Shown: positions 14,961 through 20,343 of the stretch, one piece after another | Numbering within the stretch: the stretch's first letter is position 1 | Layout: each line of letters opens with the position of its first letter | Assembly (NCBI GenBank): GCA_900543915.1 | Contig: UQTB01000025.1 | Location: 1 to 28,179 of the forward strand | DNA: 28,179 nt | Reading direction: 5' to 3' | Source: an uncultured Eubacteriales bacterium | Lineage (GTDB): Bacteria > Bacillota > Clostridia > Christensenellales > Borkfalkiaceae | Position numbers and translations under genes: made by a program | Notes under the pieces: generated by a model | What the model was told of the DNA's origin: nothing | Seen by the model: only the letters and a program-made list of their open reading frames with translations | Databases searched by the model: none

Positions 14961-14979
14961 AAATTCCCTGTGGGAATTC
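14961..14979 (-). terminator. possible terminator after the frameshifted kinase
   Basis: AATTCCC (14962-14968) and GGGAATT (14972-14978) form a hairpin. On the minus strand TTTTGCC follows, a weak T-tract. It sits about 40 nt beyond the kinase stop. Confidence 0.4.
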
Positions 14980-15016
14980 CGGTAATCCGCCGCGCTTTTT
15001 TGCGTCGGACCGCCGG

Positions 15017-15527
15017 TCACAGCCTGATCTCGACTTCGTACGTTTCATCAATCGGCAAAACGGGCAAGCCGTGCGCCTGAAATCCCTCTTCATATTTTCG
15101 GTTTTCCGCCAGGAGCGCTTCGGGCGTGCACTGAGAGTCGTCTCCGCGCGTTTCGACCGCATTTGCAAATTGTCTGATCGCGGCGAAGTTCCCGCGGATG
15201 TAGCGCTCGGTCATGGCCAGGCAGAAAAAGCGGATCTGCTTCAGATAGCGCTCTTCAAAGGAATCCATCCAGTCGAAGGGGATATCAGCCCTCGACCGTC
15301 AGATTCTGACCGTTTTCAACGGCAGTCTTGATGATTTCCCGCACGATGGGCCAGAGATATGCCGTGAGTTCATCGTCGTCCTCCGGCGTCAGCGCGGTGC
15401 AGCCGCTCCGGATCAGCCCCATTTTCAGATGATCGATGGAAAGGTAGGGGAAATGATAGCGCTCCAGCAGTGCCTGCGCCGCTTTGGTTTTTCCGGTATG
15501 GGAAGCGCCTGTGATAATGACGATCAT
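15017..15527 (-). pseudogene. frameshifted P-loop kinase (adenylate-kinase/zeta-like)
   Basis: Two adjacent minus-strand frames make one protein of about 165 residues. The first (15527-15285) starts MIVIITGASHTGKTKAAQAL with a Walker A GASHTGKT, contains YLSIDHLKMGLIRSG and ends NGQNLTVEG-stop. The second continues in another frame from about 15282 (IPFDWMDSFEERYLKQIRF) to 15017. In related small-molecule kinases VEGCYIPFDW is continuous, so about 2 nt are missing at the GGCTGATATC site (near 15284). The start overlaps the apbE stop by ATGA, so the two were translated together. The substrate of this family is not known to me. It may be a real pseudogene or a sequencing error. Confidence 0.7.
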
Positions 15528-16636
15528 GCGACGGCGATCTCCTTGTCCAGTAATTGATAATTTTCGAGATTGGTTGTCAGTTTCAGGTTATCTCCGCTCT
15601 GTGTGACGATCGCGTAACTGCAGTCCAGGGAATCCAGCAGGCGTACCGACCACGCTTCGCCGCGCACCAGACACGCGGTGGAAAGCGCGTCCGCGAGCGC
15701 GCCGTCGTCCGTAAACACGCTGACGCTCAGCGTACTCTGTTCTGCGGGTTTCCCCGTCGCGGGGTCGATCGCATGGCAGTATCGCACGCCGTCTATTTCA
15801 TAGCAGTTCTGATAGTCCCCGCTGGTGGAAACGGATTTGTTTTCGATGGGCAAAGAGAGAAAATCGCTCTCTTTCCTCGGGTGTTGTATGCCGAGATTCC
15901 AGGGCGTTCCGTCCGCTCCGTTCAGCAGAAGAACGCTGCTTGTCCCGAAATTGAGATACCCTTCCGTGACGCCGTATTCGGAGAGAATCGCGCGTATGCC
16001 GTCCGCCGCATATCCTTTCGCGATACCGCTTAAATCCAGCTGCTGCGCGTACTCCGTGCCGTCCACGGTGACGGCGGGGGCGTTTTTCGTGAGAAAATAC
16101 TTTCCCGCCTCTTCGGTCAGCGAAACGGCGGAGAAGTCGGAGAGCGAGCGGAAGGCTTCCACATACCGCTCGTCCGGCAGCGGATAATAGGAATCCGCCG
16201 GCGTACGGTCGTAAGGGCGCGTCGGCTGAAAGTCCTTTTTCTGAACGCGCGGGGAAAATCCCCAGAGGTCTACGAGAAGATACACCGCCGGGTTAAATGC
16301 GCCGTCCGTCAGCGCGTACGCTTCCCGCGCCTTTTCAATGATCTCCGCGGCGGTGCGGGAAATCTCTGTGCTTCCGCCCGCGGGCAGTTCGTTGAACCGC
16401 GCGATATCCGAATTTTCCCGCTCGACGGAGGCCGCGTCTTCCACTTCGGTCAGAAACGCGTCGATCCGCCCGATCATTTCGCCGTACGTATCCTGCGGGT
16501 GAACGACGATCAGCCGGACGGACGTTCCGAAGCGGAAAAAGGTTTCAGAGCGGTAATCCGTCGTGCCGTAGCAGCCGGCAAACAAAACGGGAATACAGAG
16601 AAAAAAGGCGGTTAAAACCGCTGATTTTGCTTTCAT
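15524..16636 (-). CDS. apbE: FAD:protein FMN transferase (ApbE family lipoprotein)
   Basis: A 370-residue enzyme that transfers FMN from FAD to a Ser/Thr in target flavoproteins such as Rnf/Nqr subunits or extracellular reductases. Residues 1-22 are a lipoprotein-type signal ending VLFAGC, with C22 the likely lipidated residue; the -3 position is Phe rather than the usual Leu. Core motifs are DGAFNPAVYLLVDLWGF, QLDLSGIAKGYAADGI, NFGTSSVLLLNG, the histidine motif CHAIDPATGKPA and the metal-binding DDGALADALSTACLV. Length is normal. ATG 16636 was chosen over a frame extension to 16711 because the signal peptide starts there and the promoter lies upstream. The -10 ends 6 nt before the ATG with no ribosome site, so it is predicted leaderless. 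It overlaps the downstream kinase by ATGA. No Rnf or flavin-bearing target is in the window. Confidence 0.93.
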   Translation of the reverse strand: MKAKSAVLTAFFLCIPVLFAGCYGTTDYRSETFFRFGTSVRLIVVHPQDTYGEMIGRIDAFLTEVEDAASVERENSDIARFNELPAGGSTEISRTAAEIIEKAREAYALTDGAFNPAVYLLVDLWGFSPRVQKKDFQPTRPYDRTPADSYYPLPDERYVEAFRSLSDFSAVSLTEEAGKYFLTKNAPAVTVDGTEYAQQLDLSGIAKGYAADGIRAILSEYGVTEGYLNFGTSSVLLLNGADGTPWNLGIQHPRKESDFLSLPIENKSVSTSGDYQNCYEIDGVRYCHAIDPATGKPAEQSTLSVSVFTDDGALADALSTACLVRGEAWSVRLLDSLDCSYAIVTQSGDNLKLTTNLENYQLLDKEIAVA

Positions 16637-16642
16637 AGCTTC

Positions 16643-16671
16643 ATTATAGCGGAAGAATGCGGAAAAGTCAA
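16643..16671 (-). promoter_or_regulatory. promoter of apbE, leaderless geometry
   Basis: On the minus strand TTGACT (16666-16671), 17-nt spacer, TATAAT (16643-16648), then six bases (GAAGCT) and the ATG. No Shine-Dalgarno. Confidence 0.8.
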
Positions 16672-16704
16672 CCGGCTTAATTCCGGAAAATGCGCGGTTA
16701 CCCG

Positions 16705-16734
16705 TTGACAAACCCCCGCGCTCCGTGTTATTCT
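16705..16734 (+). promoter_or_regulatory. possible promoter of the ECF sigma operon
   Basis: TTGACA (16705-16710), 18-nt spacer, TATTCT (16729-16734). Six bases later an ATG (16741) opens a 39-codon frame unrelated to the sigma factor, whose own ATG is at 16775 behind GGAAG. Confidence 0.45.
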
Positions 16735-16774
16735 TTTATCATGACGGCGGCGATTCGCCCTGTTCGGAAGATAT

Positions 16775-17328
16775 ATGCAGGAAGACGAGTTGAGAAAAAT
16801 CAACAATTTCATACTGTACATTGCAAAGGGGCATTCGCAGGCGCTGGAGGCCCTCTATGAAAACATCGGCGGCAGAATGCTGGCGGTGGCTTTTTCCATA
16901 CTCCGGAACAGGCAGATGGCGGAGGACGCCGTGCAGGACAGTTTTCTGAAGATAGCGAAGAACGCCTCCCGTTTTGAACGGAATACCAACGGCGTCGCCT
17001 GGGTGATGCGGATCGTGCGAAACACCGCGCTCGACTATCTGAAGCGGGAGCGGAAAATTTCGACGGTGAACGTCGATGAGTGCTATGACCTGGGCCGTGA
17101 CGACCCCATGCTCGAGCGATCGGAAAACGCCGTTCTGCTGGAACGCGCGCTGGCGCGGCTTCCGGAACAGGAGAGAAAGGTGATTTATTACCGCTATTAT
17201 CTCGATTTACGGTGCGGGATATCGCCAAAGAAACGGGGATTCCGAAATCGACGGTCATGCGGCTGATTCGGACAGCGGAAGAAAATTTGAAAAAAATGCT
17301 CTCGGACAGGGACAAAGACACCGTGTAA
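16775..17328 (+). pseudogene. ECF RNA polymerase sigma factor, frameshifted in region 4
   Basis: The intact part reads as an extracytoplasmic-function sigma factor. Region 2 is clear: LEALYENIGGRMLAVAFSIL, MAEDAVQDSFLKIAKNASRF and AWVMRIVRNTALDYLKRER. Region 4 begins with LPEQERKVIYYRYYLDL. At about 17208 one base is missing (GATTTACGGTG, where GAT-TTN-ACG-GTG would continue VRDIAKETGIPKSTVMRLI to a TAA at 17326-17328). As written the frame ends at 17266, giving 163 residues without the helix that reads the -35. There is no slippery heptamer to suggest programmed shifting. Either the gene is newly broken or one base is missing from the assembly. An anti-sigma-like gene and a VWA lipoprotein follow. 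Confidence 0.8.
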
Positions 17329-17351
17329 ACAGTTAATATAGCGAAGAAAAA

Positions 17352-18050
17352 ATGGATCGGAAAGACGAACGCTTATCAGAAATATTCGGCGCGTATTTTG
17401 AAGAGGATAAACCCTCTCCGGAAGTTCTGCAAAAAGCCGGATCATATTTGAAGGAAAAAGGGGGAAAGCGCTCCCGGTGGAAGCCCGCATTGCGGATTGC
17501 TTCCGTTTTCGCGTGCATCGTCCTGTTTTTCACGGCGGTCTTCGTCCTGTTGCCCGCGCAGCTGGCAGAGTGGCGCCAGGGGACGGCGGGAGAGCCCGCC
17601 GTGTCCGAATCGTATTATTCGGACAGCTCGCTGAAATTCAGAGCGGTGAACCGCACCGAAGCGGTTGAGACGGCGGAATTCGGCTTTGTACAGGAGGACG
17701 GCGATACGACCGTTGTCTCCGAAAAATACTATGTATTTTTCGATAAAGAGTCGGAGCAGCCGATGTTCGTCATGGCACAGGTCGGTGTGCTGCGCGGCGG
17801 CAGAAGGGAAGATCTGTCTGTCATCGTAGAACTGACGGAAGCGCATTACGACCGCCTTGCGGATTTTTACACCCTGGAAAATTCCTCTTCGGTCGGCGGC
17901 GTAAACGTGCTCTATGAGACGGAATTAAAGCAGACGGACGGAGAATACGTTTCCAAAGCCTATTTCATGCAGGAAAACAAGCGGTTTTTCCTCGAGGTCA
18001 TGTCCGGGATCGAAGAGAGCCTGGAACATTATCTGAACGAATTTATCTGA
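17352..18050 (+). CDS. single-span anti-sigma-like membrane protein
   Basis: A 232-residue protein. The N-terminal 45 residues are charged and cytoplasmic (RLSEIFGAYFEEDKPSPEVLQKAGSY), one membrane helix follows at about 47-70 (IASVFACIVLFFTAVFVLL), and the remaining 160 residues face outside with a soluble mixed fold. That topology, and its place 24 nt after an ECF sigma gene, fit an anti-sigma factor that holds the sigma at the membrane until an outside signal arrives. No zinc-binding HxxxCxxC motif of ZAS-type anti-sigmas is visible, so it would be an unclassified type. The ribosome site is weak (GCGAAG). It is followed by the VWA lipoprotein. Role assigned from context and topology. Confidence 0.6.
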   Translation: MDRKDERLSEIFGAYFEEDKPSPEVLQKAGSYLKEKGGKRSRWKPALRIASVFACIVLFFTAVFVLLPAQLAEWRQGTAGEPAVSESYYSDSSLKFRAVNRTEAVETAEFGFVQEDGDTTVVSEKYYVFFDKESEQPMFVMAQVGVLRGGRREDLSVIVELTEAHYDRLADFYTLENSSSVGGVNVLYETELKQTDGEYVSKAYFMQENKRFFLEVMSGIEESLEHYLNEFI

Positions 18051-18107
18051 TCGCGGGACAAATCCGCCGGTTCTGTCGTTAAGACTGTGTAGGAGGGAAT
18101 GAGGACT

Positions 18108-19619
18108 ATGAAAAAATGGATGATGGCCGTAACGGTCGTCGTATCAATCGCCGTATTTTTCGGTTGCGGTACTTACGATGCCTATCCGCCGAGTGGCGAG
18201 GATGGTTTAGGCGGTTTTCCCGCAGTGTCGGACGGCGCCGCTTACGAGGAGAATTACCGTTACGACTCTGTGGAGGAGCAGGGCTTTGTCCTGCGTGAAA
18301 ATGCGCCCTCCGCGGCGTTTTCGCTCGACCGCAATACCGCGGCGTATTCTTATGTCCGGCGGCAGATCAACGATGGCATGATGATCGCGCCCGATTCCGT
18401 GCGCATAGAGGAGATGATCAATTATTTCGATTACGCGAGTTATCCCCTTCCCGCAGAGGGGGAGGAAGTCGCCCTCAACGCGCGGGTTGCCGCGTGCCCC
18501 TGGAACGCAGATCATAAACTGCTCTCCGTGGGGCTTAGAACGGAAGATATTTCCCTCGGAGATGTGCCGAATAATCTCGTATTTCTCATCGACGTGTCCG
18601 GCTCTATGGCGGGAAGCGACCGCATCGGGCTGGTAAAGGAAACCTTCCGCCTGCTGGTCAGCCATCTGAAAGAGACGGATCGGGTCTCCGTCGTCACGTA
18701 TGCGAACAATGTCAACGTCTTGTTCCGGGGATATTCCGGAGCGGACGGCGTAAAGATCATGTCTGTGATCGACGACTTGCAGGCGAGCGGCAGCACGGCA
18801 GGGGGAGAAGGCTTGGAGCGCGCCTACGCCGTGGCGGAAGAGTGTTACATCGAGGGCGGGAACAACCGCGTGATCATCGCGTCGGACGGAGACTTCAACG
18901 TCGGTGTCAATTCAAAAGGGGAGGTCAGCGAACTGATCGCCGAAAAGGCGAACGGCGAACGGGAGATTTTCCTGAGCGTATTCGGCTACGGAATGTACAA
19001 CACGCGGGACGATCTGCTGGAAACGCTTGCGCGGAACGGAAACGGCAATTATGCCTACATCGACAGTCTTTTGGAGGCTGAAAAAGCGGTTGTGAAGGAC
19101 ATCGACGGAACGCTGAACGTCGTCATGAAAAATGCGAAGGCAAACGTCACGTTTACGGAAGCCGTCCAAAGCTACCGTTTGATCGGTTACGATACGAAAA
19201 TCCTTTCCGTGGAAGAATGGGAGGATGAGAAGACGGATACCGGCGAGATCGGATCCGGGCTCACCGTGACGGCTTTGTTTGAATTCATCCCGTCAAACCC
19301 CGCTGCGGAAGAGGGCGTGCTGGCTGAGGCGGCGGTCCGTTATCAGCGCCCTGCGGACGGCGCGAACCGCGAGGTTTCCGTTCAGGTGTCGGTCGGCGAA
19401 TCGGCAGAAGGGAATGCCGCGGCGGATCTTTCCTTCGTCACCTGCGTGGCGGAATTCGGTTTGATTCTGCGCCAGTCTGCCTATCGGGGAGAGGCGTCCC
19501 TGATCGGAGTGCTCGGCCGTTTGGCCGCACTGGAGGAGAGCGGATATCTGGAAACGGATGAATTCAAGGCGGAGTTTTACCGGCTCGTCAAGAGCTACCA
19601 AAGCAATAATCAGTCGTAA
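18108..19619 (+). CDS. YfbK-like von Willebrand factor A domain lipoprotein
   Basis: A 503-residue exported protein. Residues 1-20 form a lipoprotein-like signal (VVSIAVFFGC, lipobox not canonical). Next is the N-terminal YfbK-type domain (AYSYVRRQINDGMMIAPDSVRIEEMINYFDY, ACPWNADHKLLSVGL), then the VWA domain with an intact metal site: DVSGSMAG, GSTAGGEGLERAYAVA and ASDGDFNVG. A C-terminal domain contains YRLIGYDTK and DTGEIGSGLTVTALFE, as in the YfbK family. VWA lipoproteins bind protein partners at the cell surface through a Mg2+/Mn2+ site. ATG 18108 is 10 nt after AGGAGGG; the ATG at 18099 is only 1 nt away and is unlikely. It sits third after sigma and anti-sigma genes and is followed by a strong terminator, so it is a likely regulon member or sensor. 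Confidence 0.88.
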   Translation: MKKWMMAVTVVVSIAVFFGCGTYDAYPPSGEDGLGGFPAVSDGAAYEENYRYDSVEEQGFVLRENAPSAAFSLDRNTAAYSYVRRQINDGMMIAPDSVRIEEMINYFDYASYPLPAEGEEVALNARVAACPWNADHKLLSVGLRTEDISLGDVPNNLVFLIDVSGSMAGSDRIGLVKETFRLLVSHLKETDRVSVVTYANNVNVLFRGYSGADGVKIMSVIDDLQASGSTAGGEGLERAYAVAEECYIEGGNNRVIIASDGDFNVGVNSKGEVSELIAEKANGEREIFLSVFGYGMYNTRDDLLETLARNGNGNYAYIDSLLEAEKAVVKDIDGTLNVVMKNAKANVTFTEAVQSYRLIGYDTKILSVEEWEDEKTDTGEIGSGLTVTALFEFIPSNPAAEEGVLAEAAVRYQRPADGANREVSVQVSVGESAEGNAAADLSFVTCVAEFGLILRQSAYRGEASLIGVLGRLAALEESGYLETDEFKAEFYRLVKSYQSNNQS

Positions 19620-19632
19620 AGAGCAATGAATC

Positions 19633-19669
19633 AAATTTGCCGCATCCGAAAATGCGGCAAATTTTTTTT
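19633..19669 (+). terminator. strong terminator after the VWA gene
   Basis: AAATTTGCCGCAT (19633-19645) pairs perfectly with ATGCGGCAAATTT (19652-19664) around CCGAAA, followed by more T's. Confidence 0.93.
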
Positions 19670-19688
19670 GATAATATGCTGCGAATCG

Positions 19689-19717
19689 TTGACATTTCAG
19701 TCGAAAGGTGATAAACT
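19689..19717 (+). promoter_or_regulatory. promoter of the feo operon
   Basis: TTGACA (19689-19694), 17-nt spacer, TAAACT (19712-19717). Transcription should start near 19724, about 164 nt before the first feoA ATG. Confidence 0.75.
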
Positions 19718-19721
19718 GTTA

Positions 19722-19880
19722 GCGTAAAAAAGAGGGTAGTGCGTTTTTACGCGCAATTTTTGCAAAGAAAGCTCCGTTTCGGGAGTTTCTTTTCAGGGCA
19801 TTGGTTCGCTAATGCGAACCGAAAGGCGCGTGGAAATAATCTGAAAACCCGCTTCAATGACCGGATGGTTCAAAAAGGAG
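19722..19880 (+). promoter_or_regulatory. long structured 5' leader of the feo operon (candidate cis-regulatory RNA)
   Basis: No ORF of note lies here, but three hairpins do. The arms GCGTAAAAA (19722-19730) and TTTTTACGC (19744-19752) hold a loop with GAGGGTAGTG. AAAGAAA-g-CTCC with GGAG-TTTCTTT spans 19764-19792. GGTTCGC-TAAT-GCGAACC spans 19803-19820. AAGGAG at 19875-19880 is the ribosome site. No T-run terminator is seen, so any control would be by masking translation. I could not match it to the NiCo (czcD) or yybP-ykoY consensus that I know. The place before iron transport genes suggests a metal-sensing leader. Confidence 0.5.
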
Positions 19881-19887
19881 AATGAAT

Positions 19888-20100
19888 ATGCCGTTGATTA
19901 TGGCGCCTACGGGCAGAGAACTGAAAATTTTGAAAGTGGCGGTGGATGAAAAGACGAAGAGACATCTCGAAAATCTCGGGATCCTTGCGGGAGCAAGCGT
20001 CACCGCCGTTTCGCAGAACAACGGAAACGTCATCATAATCGTAAAGAACGGGCGGCTCGCTCTGAACAAAGAAGTCGCAATGAAAATATTAGTAGCATAA
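19888..20100 (+). CDS. feoA: FeoA-like protein (first copy)
   Basis: A 70-residue SH3-like protein of the ferrous iron transport system, thought to bind FeoB or regulate its GTPase. It shows the FeoA pattern LKILKVAVDEKTKRHLENLGILAGASVTAVSQNNGNVIIIVKNGRLALNKE in outline: a Gly-Ile-hydrophobic turn, then the strand pair ending GRLALNKEVAMKI. ATG 19888 is 7 nt after AAGGAG; the ATG at 19882 is 1 nt away and is unlikely. The second feoA follows after 9 nt. Tandem feoA genes before feoB are common in Clostridia. Likely controlled by the leader upstream, possibly also by an iron repressor, though no clear Fur box was found. Confidence 0.88.
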   Translation: MPLIMAPTGRELKILKVAVDEKTKRHLENLGILAGASVTAVSQNNGNVIIIVKNGRLALNKEVAMKILVA

Positions 20101-20109
20101 GGAGAAGAT

Positions 20110-20343
20110 ATGGAAAAATATCTGAACGAGTTTGTCCCCGGCGAAACGGGGAAGGTGCTCTCCGTGAAAGCGGAGGGGAAGCTCCGCAGGCGGCTGTTCG
20201 ATATGGGCGTAACGCCCAACGTCGAAATCACGCTGCGCAAGATCGCGCCGATGGGGGATCCCATCGAAGTCACGATCCGCGGATATGAGCTTTCCGTGCG
20301 GAAATCGGAAGCGGAGACGGTCTTGATGGAGGTGCAGAAATGA
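20110..20343 (+). CDS. feoA: FeoA-like protein (second copy)
   Basis: A 77-residue cytosolic FeoA. It has the more typical family sequence of the two: GETGKVLSVKAEGKLRRRLFDMGV, then ITLRKIAPMGDPIEVTIRG and a closing LSVRKSEAETVLME. It differs clearly from the first copy, so the pair is not a recent duplication and the two may have different partners. AAGGAG is 6 nt before the ATG. The stop overlaps the feoB start (ATGA), giving translational coupling. Confidence 0.92.
   Translation: MEKYLNEFVPGETGKVLSVKAEGKLRRRLFDMGVTPNVEITLRKIAPMGDPIEVTIRGYELSVRKSEAETVLMEVQK

Noticed and set aside
17200..17220. Programmed frameshift in the sigma factor
   Set aside because: No slippery heptamer, stimulatory hairpin or internal ribosome site is seen at GATTTACGGTG.
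19722..19880. Calling the feo leader a NiCo/czcD or yybP-ykoY riboswitch
   Set aside because: The conserved junction bases of those classes as I know them are not found in order; left as unassigned.
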